Positions 28,267 through 38,664 of a DNA stretch of 64,000 bases are shown here, in pieces (position 1 is the first letter of the stretch; each line of letters opens with the position of its first letter). The translations under genes and the position numbers were made by a program. The stretch lies in NCBI GenBank assembly GCA_040360365.1, contig CP136412.1. One strand, 5' to 3'. The DNA comes from Arcanobacterium_A hippocoleae_A. GTDB lineage: Bacteria > Actinomycetota > Actinomycetes > Actinomycetales > Actinomycetaceae. The notes beneath the pieces were generated by a model. The model was not told the DNA's origin, did no database searches, and worked only from the letters and a program-made list of their open reading frames with translations.

Positions 28267-29232
28267 TCACGCACTCTTGGCACGTTCATTGAGCAGCGGA
28301 ACTACTCCTTTCAGCACCGAAGCTAAATCCGTTGGCAGCGAAGCTGGAGTAAAAAGAATGCCGTCGGCACCTCCCATGCCAATCCATTTTTCAACACAAT
28401 CAGCCACATCGTACACGGTCCCGACGGCATGCGGCATGCCGTCGAAAATTTGCCGATGCGAAAGCTCGGAAATAAGTGCAGCACGTTCATTCGCGGACTG
28501 TAATGTCGCTGAAATCACGATGCCCAGCTCAATAATCAACTTCACATTTCGGCCTGTTTTTTCGCTTAATTCGTGAAACAAAAATCGCAGTCGGCGCGCC
28601 TGCTCAATATTCCCGGAACGAAGCTGCACCGCATCAACAAGTTCCGCAAGTCGGACAGCATTATCAGATAACAAATCCGGATTTGTACAAAGCGCCACTA
28701 CATTTAAATTGTTCGCTGCTGCAGCCGCCGAAAATTTTTCAAGCAGCCGGAAATCTTCAGATTTTTTAACTGCCACAGAAACAGATTTCCGCCCTTTATA
28801 ATTGCGTAAAAACCCTGAAACAGCCGGCAATCCAATCTCTTCATCGAATGGAATCTCAATATTCAGACCGCCGCCGCTAATCACATCCGCAATCTTCGCT
28901 GCAGTCCGCACTCCGTCAAGCAAAGCCGAATGATAACGCAAAGCAGATGATTCTCCTCCATGCAGCTGAAAATTGCGATTCAGCTGGATAAAATCAATCC
29001 CGCCGTGGAATGCGGCATTTACTGATGCAAGCAGCAGCGGAAAATTTAACGTACTGACTGCAATTTCCGGACCATACTCTCCCGGAACTTCCATTCCGCG
29101 TGCACCTAAACCGGTGAGATTAAAACCAAGTGAAGCCGTTGTATAGACATCTGGCAGCTGCACGGAATCATCAAAATCAAACGGACCAGAATTGGTTAAA
29201 GCTTTATACGATGCCGCAATTTCAATCACCAT
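28267..29232 (-). CDS. Divergent LLM-class (luciferase-like) oxidoreductase
   Basis: 321 residues. The C-terminal part, GTVYDVADCVEKWIGMGGADGILFTPASLPTDLASVLKGVVPLL, follows the typical end of NtaA/SnaA-type flavin monooxygenases. The N-terminal half has the barrel pattern with GLGARGMEVPGEYG. The protein is shorter than most members (about 350-450), and the usual flavin-loop sequences are hard to see. It could have lost or altered flavin use. ATG 29232. It stands alone between trxA and obg. Substrate unknown. Confidence 0.65.
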   Translation of the reverse strand: MVIEIAASYKALTNSGPFDFDDSVQLPDVYTTASLGFNLTGLGARGMEVPGEYGPEIAVSTLNFPLLLASVNAAFHGGIDFIQLNRNFQLHGGESSALRYHSALLDGVRTAAKIADVISGGGLNIEIPFDEEIGLPAVSGFLRNYKGRKSVSVAVKKSEDFRLLEKFSAAAAANNLNVVALCTNPDLLSDNAVRLAELVDAVQLRSGNIEQARRLRFLFHELSEKTGRNVKLIIELGIVISATLQSANERAALISELSHRQIFDGMPHAVGTVYDVADCVEKWIGMGGADGILFTPASLPTDLASVLKGVVPLLNERAKSA

Positions 29233-29530
29233 AACAGCTGTTCCCTTCGCTCACCTACGTATTATTAGCCGCAAACCACTAAACTTGGTATTAACCGTAT
29301 GTCAAGACAGATTCGGATGCAAAACGGAGAAAAGGGCAAATACTTTATATTTCGATACTTGTTTTCGCGTAAATTCCGCATTTCACTAGTGCAATAAGTA
29401 AAGAAACAGTAAGTATTACTTCAGATATTGAAGTTTGCACGGCTGCTGCGGAAGCTGATTTTCGGTGCAGAATTTCCCAGCCGCGATAATTGCTGTAATA
29501 ACTTCCACAGCCGAATCTGCCGATTTGCAA
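29233..29530. other. Intergenic region between the LLM gene and obg
   Basis: About 300 bp with no recognised gene or hairpin. The short open frames here lie against or beside the end of obg and look accidental. Confidence 0.4.
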
Positions 29531-31052
29531 TTAATTCTGCGGATCCACCCAATGCCCTGCTTCACGCTCTTGCCAAAGCTCCTGCCGCGCCGCTTCTTTC
29601 GCATCCATAGTTTCATGGTATGCAGCTTTTCGTTCCTTGCGTGTAGAACGCGACGGCTGATTAATCCGCAAATCACTTCCGCGCGGACCAAGTAATTCAG
29701 CACCGGCAGCCATAGCCGGCTCCCAATCAAAAATCATCCCGCCGTCTTCCGGACCAATCACAACCATATCTCCGGCGCGGGCGCCGGATTTCAAAAGCTC
29801 TTTTTCAATTCCAAGGCTATTCAGCTTATCTGCAAGATATCCGACAGCCTCGTCATTTGCGAAATCAGTCTGCCGCACCCAGCGTTCAGCTTTCACCCCA
29901 CGAATCTGGAAGAAAAATTCTCCGCCGCGCTGCCGTCTGGTAACCGTAAATGCACCCGAATCACGAAGATCAAGCGGACGAATAATCTTCCGCTGCGATC
30001 CTTTAAAAGTACCTCTTCGCGTTCGCGAACTGTTTGCACGATTTTCCCCAGACCGAAAGCAAACTCGCGCAGCCCTTCGCGGCTTACAGCTGAGACGATG
30101 AATACCGGAAGACGCCGCGTCTTGATCTCAGCAGCGACAAATTGTGCAAGCTCAAGCGCTTCCGGCACATCAGTTTTATTTAAGACCACCACCCGCGGAC
30201 GTTCCATCAACGGTATCTGCCCTTCGATTGGCGGAATCTGCTGCGCATAGGCAGCAAGCTCGGCTTCAATCGTATCGAGATCAGTGATCGGATCGCGATT
30301 AGGTTCTAAAGTAGCACAATCAATCACATGCACAATAGTTGCACAGCGCTCAATATGGCGCAGGAATTCAAGACCGAGCCCCTTTCCTTTCGACGCTCCC
30401 GGAATCAAACCTGGAACATCAGCCATCGTGAAACGAAACTGCTGCGCTTCTACCACACCAAGATTCGGCACGAGAGTGGTAAAGGATAATCGGCAATCTT
30501 CGGACGAGCCGCACTCATTGCCGCAATCAAAGAAGATTTACCAGCCGACGGAAATCCGACGAGCGCCACATCAGCCACAGATTTAAGTTCAAGAATCAAA
30601 TCTCGCTGTTCCCCAATGTCTCCGAGGAGTGCAAACCCGGGTGCGCGGCGTTTCGGCGTGGCGAGAGCAGCATTTCCAAGACCGCCCTGACCGCCTTCAG
30701 CTGCAAGATATTCTGCCCCGATACCGACTAAATCTGCCACAACGTTGCCGGTTAAATCTTTTACTACCGTGCCAGAAGGCACACTCACCACAAGATTCTC
30801 GCCGCGTTTGCCGTGCCGTAAATCTCCCGCTCCCTGACCGCCGTTTTCGGCACGCAGATGCGGCGAATGATGCAGGTGTAAAAGAGTAGTTTCTTGACCA
30901 TCGACGCGCAAAATAATATCGCCGCCATGACCGCCATTCGCGCCATCCGGACCGCCCAGCGGCTTAAACTTCTCCCGGCGCACCGAAGCTACACCATTTC
31001 CGCCGTTTCCAGCTTGGAGATGAATCGTTACCCGATCTACGAAAGTTGCCAT
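29531..31052 (-). CDS. obg: GTPase Obg/CgtA, frameshifted twice as read
   Basis: Essential ribosome-associated GTPase. Glycine-rich Obg fold: residues 1-~158 (MATFVDRVTIHLQAGNGGNG). G domain: G1 GFPSAGKSSL, G3 ADVPGLIPGAS, G4 NKTDV. The C-terminal OCT domain is VRQTDFANDEAVGYLADKL. Breaks: the A3 run 30481-30483 (+ strand; IADYPFTTLVPNLGVVE restored) and the T3 run 30002-30004 (EEVLLKGSQRKIIRPLDLRD restored). With both repaired it is about 507 residues, usual for Actinobacteria. It follows rplU-rpmA, the conserved order. Confidence 0.93.
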
Positions 31053-31180
31053 AACCGTCTCTTTTGGATAAATAAAACTTACTTTGCGGCAAATATCCCA
31101 ATTAGGAAGATAAAAATTAAATCCTGATCAGAATCAGCTGTTTACCGATTTTAAAATAGCGGAAGCATTAGTAAAACTGC

Positions 31181-31207
31181 GGGGTGGAGAGTATCACTCT
31201 CCACCCC
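31181..31207 (-). terminator. Terminator or attenuator after rpmA
   Basis: Near-perfect hairpin GGGGTGGAGAG / CTCTCCACCCC with a 5-nt loop, 28 bp beyond the rpmA stop and before obg. On the minus strand GCAGTTTTAC follows, so it may be leaky and lower obg expression relative to the ribosomal genes. Confidence 0.75.
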
Positions 31208-31235
31208 GGAAGCATTTACCTTTGCGAATATTCGC

Positions 31236-31493
31236 TTATGCGTCTGCCAGTACGATGTTTACAACCTTGCGATCGCGCCGAACACCGAATTCTACGGTGC
31301 CTTCTGCGAGGGCAAAGAGGGTATCGTCTTTTCCGCGACCCACATTCTCGCCTGGATGGAAGTGCGTACCGCGCTGACGAACGAGAATCTCGCCTGCGTT
31401 TACGAACTGACCGCCAAAGCGTTTCACACCGAGTCGCTGCGCATTAGAATCGCGACCATTGCTGGTGGAGCTGGCGCCCTTCTTATGTGCCAT
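31236..31493 (-). CDS. rpmA: 50S ribosomal protein L27
   Basis: 85 residues, complete, MAHKKGASSTSNGRDSNAQRLGVKRFGGQ. The N-terminus reaches the peptidyl-transferase centre. It lies 69 bp after rplU, in the usual rplU-rpmA-obg order. Confidence 0.98.
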   Translation of the reverse strand: MAHKKGASSTSNGRDSNAQRLGVKRFGGQFVNAGEILVRQRGTHFHPGENVGRGKDDTLFALAEGTVEFGVRRDRKVVNIVLADA

Positions 31494-31562
31494 TTTCCTT
31501 GACCTGCTCTCTTGAAAATATCTTAGAAGCTCGTTGAACGGATAATCCTTACGGATTCCAGA

Positions 31563-31868
31563 TCACTTAATGCCGGTGACCTTTAGACGGGTCAGCTTCT
31601 GGCGATGACCCTGGCGCTTACGGTAGCCGGTCTTGTTCTTATACTTTACGATGTTGATCTTCGGACCTTTTTCATCGCGAACAATCTCAGCGGTGACCTT
31701 AGCGGAAATACCATCGGCGGCAGTGGTGACCTTGTCACCGTCGACGAGCATGATTGGCTCTAGCTCGACCTGATCGCCTGCTTCGCCTGCCATCTTATTC
31801 ACAACGATGACGGAGTCGACGGAAACCTTTTCCTGGCGTCCGCCTACCTTAACAATCGCGTAAACCAC
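31563..31868 (-). CDS. rplU: 50S ribosomal protein L21
   Basis: 101 residues. MVYAIVKVGGRQEKVSVDSVIVV at the start and KTGYRKRQGHRQKLTRLKVTGI at the end are characteristic of L21. It is first in the rplU-rpmA-obg set. Confidence 0.98.
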   Translation of the reverse strand: MVYAIVKVGGRQEKVSVDSVIVVNKMAGEAGDQVELEPIMLVDGDKVTTAADGISAKVTAEIVRDEKGPKINIVKYKNKTGYRKRQGHRQKLTRLKVTGIK

Positions 31869-32190
31869 GTTCTGCTCATCTCTGTCGATACGGTTGCAAA
31901 TGCATAATCACATTTACACTGAAAACTGCGGTACGTAACAACGCACCGAAAATTAACCTTACTTCAAATAAAAGTCTCGAAACAAGCTCATACGACGCGA
32001 TTAGCGCCACATATCAGCAAATTCACGAATTTCATTCGCAGTATCAGTTTATAACTCGTTTAGCTTAGCGCAACACCCGAGATTTTAAAAACTTCGCGTG
32101 TTGCGCAGCCCCAATATTCACATTATTCACAATATTCACAAATTGGCGCATTGTAAGATAATCCAAACCAATGCGAATTACTGCCGATAC
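31869..32190. other. Intergenic region upstream of rplU
   Basis: About 320 bp between RNase E/G and rplU, AT-rich with no gene. It must hold the promoter and leader of the ribosomal operon. No clear leader hairpin was picked out by eye. Confidence 0.4.
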
Positions 32191-35012
32191 TCACTCATCC
32201 GATTTCCCGGATAACGGAAAGCTCATAATCGTGAATGCTGATGAGCTTGCCGGAGTGATTGTTCCGGTAGAACTAACCCGTCTGCGTTTCGGTACTGATT
32301 CTGGATCTTGATCTCCGGATTCTCTCTGTTCCGGAACTGTGAAAGCAGTTTGCGAAGCAGCTTCCAAAACACGAGAATCAGCTGAATCCGCCGCAGACGA
32401 TACCGCCTTTTCCGCACTTTCGCCGCTATCAGAATTCATCTGCCGAGTCAGCAGCGAATTTGCGTCATCTGAATCACTGTGCACAGATTTTCGGCTGCGC
32501 TTCTTTTGCCGTTTCGGACGCTTTGCCGCATCATCAGTTCCGGCGCCGCTATTTTGTTTCGCAGCTTTGCGGAAATTTTCTGTCTCATCCGCACCCGCAC
32601 CATGATTCACACCATGCGTTTCTTCATGCTTATGCGCAGCAGCTGCCGCAATATTTGCCAGCGCTGCCTTTACCTCCGCGTGTTTTTCTTCAGCTTCAGA
32701 ATCAAAAGTTTGGGGGTGCAAATTCTCATTACGCCGCTTCGGAAGCTGTTTCGAATCAGATTCGTCAAAAATCTCATCCTTTTCTACCGGATGATCATGA
32801 CTGATATATCCGCGTCCTTCACAAGCTTCACATGTAGTTGAAAAAGCTTCAACCAGCCCCTGCCCAACCCGTTTGCGGGTCATCTGCACCAAACCGAGTG
32901 AGGTTACTTCAGCAACCTGATGCCGAGTGCGGTCACGGCCAAGACATTCAATTAAGCGCCGCAGCACCAAATCACGATTAGCTTCAAGTACCATATCAAT
33001 AAAATCGATAACGACGATTCCGCCAATATCACGCAGCCGCAATTGCCGGACAATTTCCTCGGCTGCTTCAAGATTGTTTTTCGTAACAGTTTCTTCAAGC
33101 GTACCGCCCGTCGCACCAGTGAACTTCCCGGTGTTCACGTCAATTACGGTCATAGCTTCGGTACGATCAATAACTAAGGAACCTCCCGACGGAAGGAACA
33201 CCTTGCGGTCAAAAGCTTTTTGCAGCTGTTCATCGACGCGGTATTGGATGAAAATATCGCGGTTATCCTCCCATTTTGTGACACGTTCTTCGAGTTCCGG
33301 AGACAACTCATGAACATATTCCCAAATAGTGTTCCAGGCGTTCTCACCCTGCACCTGCAGTGAGTTGAAATCTTCATTAAATACGTCGCGAACCACCCGT
33401 ACCGCGAGCTCTGGTTCACCTTTCAAAAGAGATGGCGCATTTTTCGAACTCTTCGATTTTGCGTCGATATCTTTCCAGGATTTAATCAAACGCTTTACAT
33501 CGCCCTTAATCTGTTCTTCCGTAGCGCCTTCAGCGGCTGTGCGCACGATTACTCCGTGCTCGGAGGGAACAACCTGTTTCAAAATCTTCTTTAGGCGTGA
33601 ACGTTCCGTTTCTGGAAGCTTGCGGGAAATTCCCATCATTGTCCCGTTCGGCACAAGCACAAGATGTCTGCCGGCGAGTGTAATCTGCCCAGTTAACCGC
33701 GCACCCTTATGTCCGATTGGGTCCTTTGTTACCTGCACCAGTACGGTATCGCCAGATTTTAAGGCATCCTCAATCTTCCGCGGCTTGCCCTCCAACCCCG
33801 CAGCTTCCCAATTGACTTCGCCGGAATACAGCACTGCGTTTCGTCCTTTGCCGATATCAACAAAAGCCGCCTCCATTGAGGGAAGCACATTCTGCACTCG
33901 TCCCAGATACACATTGCCAACCATCGAAGTTTGTGTATGGCGCGCAACATAGTGCTCAACAAGCACACTATCTTCAATCACAGCAATTTGGTTTAAACCG
34001 TCGTGTTCACGCACAAGCATCTGGCGGTTTACCGCTTCGCGGCGTGCTAAAAATTCTGATTCAGTGATTGAGTGCCGCCGCCGGCCTGCTTCACGGCCTT
34101 CCTTTCGACGCTGACGCTTCGCTTCCAGCCGGGTGGATCCTTTCGGTGCAGACACTTCGTCTGCAGCGCTGCTGTCACTTCGGCGGCGGCGCCGGCGAAC
34201 CGTTGTCCCCGATTCTTCTTGAGTTTGCGCACTGTTCTGGTTTCCTGAATCGTTCGCAGAATCTTCGGAATTCACATTTGAATGCAAACGCTTCCGGGTA
34301 CGTTTCGCGCCGTGTTCAGAAGATACATTTTCCGTATTCAGCTCTTCTTTTCCGGCTCCTTGCTGGTGCTCATCTTTCTGCTCATCCTGATTCGCTTCTT
34401 GATTTTGTTTCGTTAAATCTTGCGCGTCTTGCCGTTTTCCGCCGCGGCTGCCCCGACGAGACTTCTTTGGAAGATCAGCGGTTTCTTGCTGATTGAGCAC
34501 ATCATTTGCTTCTTCAGGCACCGAATCTTCGGGCGCCTGACTTTGTTTCGCTTCCTTATGGGCAGCCAGACGCGCGCGAACCGCACGTGTAACGTCGGGT
34601 GCCTGGAAAAGCAGTGCCGTCATCGGCGCCATTTTCAATTCCACATTCGCTGCACTGCTTTTGACTGTTTCTTTGCAGAGAAAGTCAGCCCGGCAGATTC
34701 ATGCGCATGAAGTTCTGCAAGCGACTGCGCTACGCTTGCTGCAACTTCGTCTTTATCGCGGGTTTCACTATTTTTCGCACGACGGCTGCGGGACTTCGAA
34801 TCAGTTTTTGCAGCTTTCTTGCGCGGAACTTCAATCTCGGAATCTGCCGCAGCTGAATCCTGTTCCGCCGGACTTAAGTTTTTCTCATTTCGCGTGCGCC
34901 TGCTTGCAGCTGTTGTTCCAGCAGCGGTTTTCCGCGTACGACGTTTAGCTGCAGGTTTTTCGGCAACTGAATTTTCTGTCGCCAAATCTACTGATGGATT
35001 TTCATCAGCCAT
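32191..35012 (-). CDS. rne: Ribonuclease E/G family endoribonuclease with long N-terminal extension, frameshifted as read
   Basis: About 940 residues when joined. The N-terminal ~340 residues are charged and low complexity (Lys/Arg/Glu/Ser/Ala, RRGSRGGKRQD, RRRRRRS). The S1 domain is SMVGNVYLGRVQNVLPSMEAAFVDIG, the catalytic Asp region GGIVVIDFIDM, and the zinc link TCEACEGRGYI. The C-terminal ~180 residues are again charged. The break is at the T4 run 34659-34662 (+ strand): one added base reads KKQSKSSAANVELKMAPMTA. ATG 35012 follows GGAGGAG. RNase E with N-terminal as well as C-terminal extensions is typical of Actinobacteria. It initiates mRNA decay and rRNA maturation. Confidence 0.93.
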
Positions 35013-35753
35013 AAGATACTCCTCCAGCAGCCTTGCAAACATGCACCAGTGTTCACAAGAACTGCGAAATATTAAATTCTGCCGCAGGCATACCGTTTGA
35101 AATCCCTGCAGCATCTTGCACGGATTTCAAACTCATCCCGCTGAAAAGCTCTTTTAAAATATGAACAATTTTATCCGGCAGCACATTTAAGGCGCACAGG
35201 ATAAAACTAATCAATCGGATTGATGCGAACCGATATCCGCTGACTATTCTACACTTCTGCACCTGACATTTCCTATATCATCAAGCGTGCGAAGTGTCCC
35301 ACTGATTTACTGCCGATTTTATCTACTTGCTGCAGATTTGATGCGGAGATTAAAAATCGATTTATGAAACAAAAATATCGCGTATTTATTCAAGCCGGGC
35401 AGCACCTGAAAAAGGGCATGAATCCGCGCTTTTAAGCCGAAAATATAACGAAATATAAAATCACCGCTAATATCTTGCGTGTTTAGCTGGAAATTAGCTG
35501 TGAAAATGCGCAAGAATAAGGGGGAAGACGCAATTGGAACCTAAGTCCTTATTTCATGATACTTGGCTTTGTGCCAATTTCGTTTAAACAAGCTTCAACC
35601 GCGCAAAGTGGTGAGGAAATATCTTCGCTCCGAGATTTAGGTCTTTCGGCATATTTTCAAGTCGGCCGGCAGCAGATTTTCACTTGCCGCAAGGTGCTCT
35701 TCAAACAGCTCGTTTGCACTATTTTTATCGATTGTCATATGAAAGGTGGATAG
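35013..35753. other. Long intergenic region upstream of cydA
   Basis: About 740 bp between the divergent rne and cydA genes. It is AT-rich, with no convincing gene. A possible DosR-like box lies at 35533-35552. Such length suggests regulation of the cyd operon. Confidence 0.5.
35533..35552. promoter_or_regulatory. Possible DevR/DosR-like box upstream of cydA
   Basis: ATTGGAACCTAAGTCCTTAT agrees with the mycobacterial DosR consensus TTSGGGACTWWAGTCCCSAA at 13 of 20 positions, including the ...AC-WWA-GTCC core. It is about 200 bp upstream of cydA. A DevR-like regulator is encoded at the end of the same cluster. Confidence 0.35.
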
Positions 35754-37262
35754 GTGGAAGCCCTAGACCTCGCACGGTGGCAGTTCGCAATCACGACTGT
35801 GTACCATTTCATTCTGGTACCGCTCACGATCGGACTCTCCCCACTCGTCGCAATTATGCAAACAAAGTGGCTCCGCAGCGGCGACACCCGCTGGCTAAAA
35901 CTTTCGGAGTTCTTTGGAAAACTATTAATTATTAACTTCGCACTCGGAGTGGCAACAGGTATCGTCCAAGAATTCCAATTCGGCATGAACTGGTCTGAGT
36001 ATTCTCGTTTCGTTGGAGATATCTTTGGCGCACCGCTTGCTTTCGAAGCGCTGCTTGCTTTCTTCTTGGAATCAACTTTCCTCGGTGTCTGGATTTTCGG
36101 ACGCGGGCGTATCTCCCCGAAAATGCACACCGCAGCTATCTGGCTTTTCGCTCTGGGAACAAACATTTCAGCGCTTTTCATTTTGGCTGCGAACTCCTTT
36201 ATGCAAAATCCGGTAGGTGCATTATTTAATCCGGCTACCGGCCGAGCCGAACTCGACGGCGGTATTGGATTCCTGAAAGTAATTTTCTCCCCGACTTCGA
36301 TGTATGCGTTTGCACATACGATTTCAGCGTCGCTGCTTGTTGCAGGTTCTTTTATCAGCGGTATTGCACTCTGGTGGCTAGTTCGTACTGCAAAGCAAAG
36401 CGGCAGCTCGGAAGCTCGTGATTTCTGGAAGCCGGCCGCTAATTTTGGATTGGTTACGATGCTGATTGCATCGTTGCTTGTAATCACAACCGGTCACTTT
36501 ATGGGACAGCACATTTACAAGGAACAGCCAACGAAGATGATTGCAGCAATGGGTATTGCGAATACTGAAGAAGCTGCTCCTTTGGCATTGCTGATGACCG
36601 GTTCTGAATTAACCGAAGAAAATATCGTGTCTTTGCCAATCCCCGGTCTCGAATCCTTAATGGTCACAAACCATCTTTCGGGGCCGGAATCAAAGCTGAT
36701 CGGTGCAAAAGAAATCAACGAGAAATTCCAAAAGTATTTCGCTGATGTTTATGGAGCAGATCAGAACTACTTACCAAATCCGCTGGTCAGCTTCTATTCA
36801 TTCCGTGTAATGATGGTGCTCGGTTTTGTCTCGCTCGCGCTGTCAATTCTCGGTTTGGTATTAATTCGGCGCAAAGAGCTTCCTGCTGCGAAATGGATTG
36901 GTTCGCTTTTCGTGTGGACTATTCCGCTTCCGTTTATCGCATCAAGTGTCGGCTGGATTCTTACCGAAATGGGACGTCAGCCATGGGTCGTGTATCCAAA
37001 TTTCCAGGCGCAGCCGATGAATGAAACAGCTCCGTCGGAAATGATTGCACAGCTGACCAATCTTGGTGTTTCACAAAACGTCACCGCAGTGGAAATCATT
37101 ATCTCACTCGTCGCCTTTACCTTGCTTTACGCCTTACTCGGTATAGTTTGGTTTATTCTGGTGAAGCGCTACGCAGTTGAAGGCATCAACCCAGCAAAGA
37201 AAATCGACATGAAAGTCCGTAAGGAAGTTACCGTCGATACCAAGCTTAGCTTTGCTTACTGA
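35754..37262 (+). CDS. cydA: Cytochrome bd ubiquinol/menaquinol oxidase subunit I
   Basis: 502 residues, short Q-loop type. Its quinol oxidation reduces O2 with high affinity at hemes b and d. It starts MEALDLARWQFAITTVYHFILVPLTIGLS, with His and membrane helices as in CydA, and the central block TTGHFMGQHIYKEQPTKMIAAMG. The late segment GWILTEMGRQPWVVYP is the conserved C-terminal signature. The start is GTG 35754 after GAAAGGTGGATAG. cydB follows after 20 bp. Frame intact. Confidence 0.97.
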   Translation: MEALDLARWQFAITTVYHFILVPLTIGLSPLVAIMQTKWLRSGDTRWLKLSEFFGKLLIINFALGVATGIVQEFQFGMNWSEYSRFVGDIFGAPLAFEALLAFFLESTFLGVWIFGRGRISPKMHTAAIWLFALGTNISALFILAANSFMQNPVGALFNPATGRAELDGGIGFLKVIFSPTSMYAFAHTISASLLVAGSFISGIALWWLVRTAKQSGSSEARDFWKPAANFGLVTMLIASLLVITTGHFMGQHIYKEQPTKMIAAMGIANTEEAAPLALLMTGSELTEENIVSLPIPGLESLMVTNHLSGPESKLIGAKEINEKFQKYFADVYGADQNYLPNPLVSFYSFRVMMVLGFVSLALSILGLVLIRRKELPAAKWIGSLFVWTIPLPFIASSVGWILTEMGRQPWVVYPNFQAQPMNETAPSEMIAQLTNLGVSQNVTAVEIIISLVAFTLLYALLGIVWFILVKRYAVEGINPAKKIDMKVRKEVTVDTKLSFAY

Positions 37263-37282
37263 GAGTAAAGTGAGGAAAAATA

Positions 37283-38416
37283 ATGGAACTTACAGCTCTA
37301 CAGATTATTTGGTTCGTGCTAATCGTCGTGCTCTGGATTGGATATGTCGGCCTTGAAGGTTTCGGTTTCGGTGCCGGTATGAATCTGCGCGTTCTTGCCA
37401 AAGACGAAAAAGACCGACGATTGATTTTGAATACTATCGGCCCGCACTGGGACGGTAACGAAGTTTTCCTGCTTACCGCCGGCGGAGCCACATTTGCTGC
37501 TTTCCCTGAATGGTATGCAACAATGTTTTCGGGAATGTACCTTGCCCTTGTTGTGGTGCTGCTGCTGCTGATTATCCGGATTAGCGCAATCGAATGGCGC
37601 GGCAAGATTGACTCACCAAAATGGCGTAATACTTGGGATAATCTGCACTGCGGCGCTTCGTGGGTGGTCTCAATTCTTTGGGGTGTTGCATTGGCAAACT
37701 TTGTCCAGGGAATGCAGATTGAAGTCGGAAACTACAAAGACGGAGTATTCCAAGCAGCCGATACAGCGGATGTTCCCGGTGCACTTGCAGACGGAGCAAA
37801 CCACTTCCTTACCGGCGGTTTCTTCTCCCTGCTCACACCGTTTACAATTCTTGGCGGTCTCACGGTTGCCGCGCTTTTCTTCAATTACGGAACTTTGTGG
37901 TTAGCATTGAAGACTCGCGGTGAATTCCGGGCGCGGGCAATTACGCAAGCGAAGAAAACCGGCATTGTCTCAACTGCACTTACCGCTGTTTGGGCAATTT
38001 GGGGGCAGCTCGCATACCAGGCGAACTTCTTCTCTTGGATTCCGCTGCTCCTTGCAGCAGTGCTGTTGATTGTTTCATTCCTCCTGGTAATTAAAGAGAA
38101 TGAAAAAGGCGCAATGTTTGTACATGCTGGAGCACTTGCGATGGCAGTAGTGTTCATTTTTATGACACTTGGTGCGAACGCAATCAAGTCGACGGTCGAC
38201 GCCGCCTACAATCTGACGCTTGTGCAGGCTTCTGCCACAGCTCCGACACACACAGTGATGCTGATCGCAGCACTCATTTTTGTTCCAATCGTGCTGGTGT
38301 ATACGGTCTGGTCATACTGGATATTTGCGCAGCGTATCGGGCGGGAAAATATTCCAGACACATTCGTTGGCCTTGATATGCAGCAGATTCGCAAATTTGA
38401 AAAGGTAAACGAATAA
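37283..38416 (+). CDS. cydB: Cytochrome bd oxidase subunit II
   Basis: 377-residue membrane subunit of cytochrome bd, with GYVGLEGFGFGAGMNLRVLAKD, IGPHWDGNEVFLLTAGG and FLTGGFFSLLTPFTILGGLTV, all family landmarks. The ribosome site GTGAGGAA precedes ATG 37283. A strong terminator follows at 38464. Confidence 0.97.
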   Translation: MELTALQIIWFVLIVVLWIGYVGLEGFGFGAGMNLRVLAKDEKDRRLILNTIGPHWDGNEVFLLTAGGATFAAFPEWYATMFSGMYLALVVVLLLLIIRISAIEWRGKIDSPKWRNTWDNLHCGASWVVSILWGVALANFVQGMQIEVGNYKDGVFQAADTADVPGALADGANHFLTGGFFSLLTPFTILGGLTVAALFFNYGTLWLALKTRGEFRARAITQAKKTGIVSTALTAVWAIWGQLAYQANFFSWIPLLLAAVLLIVSFLLVIKENEKGAMFVHAGALAMAVVFIFMTLGANAIKSTVDAAYNLTLVQASATAPTHTVMLIAALIFVPIVLVYTVWSYWIFAQRIGRENIPDTFVGLDMQQIRKFEKVNE

Positions 38417-38463
38417 AACTTCCACGCATCGAAAGTTTTAATCTTCACTTTTTCAGACACAAA

Positions 38464-38508
38464 TAAGTTGTGGGATGAGGCAATTGGCTTCATCCCACAA
38501 CTTTTGCT
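38464..38508 (+). terminator. Terminator after cydAB
   Basis: Stem AAGTTGTGGGATGA / TCATCCCACAACTT with a 12-nt loop, followed by TTGCTTG. Transcription of cydDC may start anew after it, or read through. Confidence 0.85.
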
Positions 38509-38664
38509 TGCAATATTTCGGCACTTACATTTGCTGAAATATGATAATAAATTACTGCATTTGTATGTACTTTCCGCAGTCAAATAGCTAAAATTGAGAG
38601 ACTGGCGAGTATTTCACCCGCCGTCGTGTGCGCCGTTGAATCCCGCATTGCTGCAAGGAGAAGC

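Noticed and set aside
31184..31447. 87-codon plus-strand frame opposite rpmA
   Set aside because: Antisense of L27; no independent support.
35735..36487. 250-codon minus-strand frame opposite cydA
   Set aside because: cydA is certain on the plus strand; the antisense frame has no family features.
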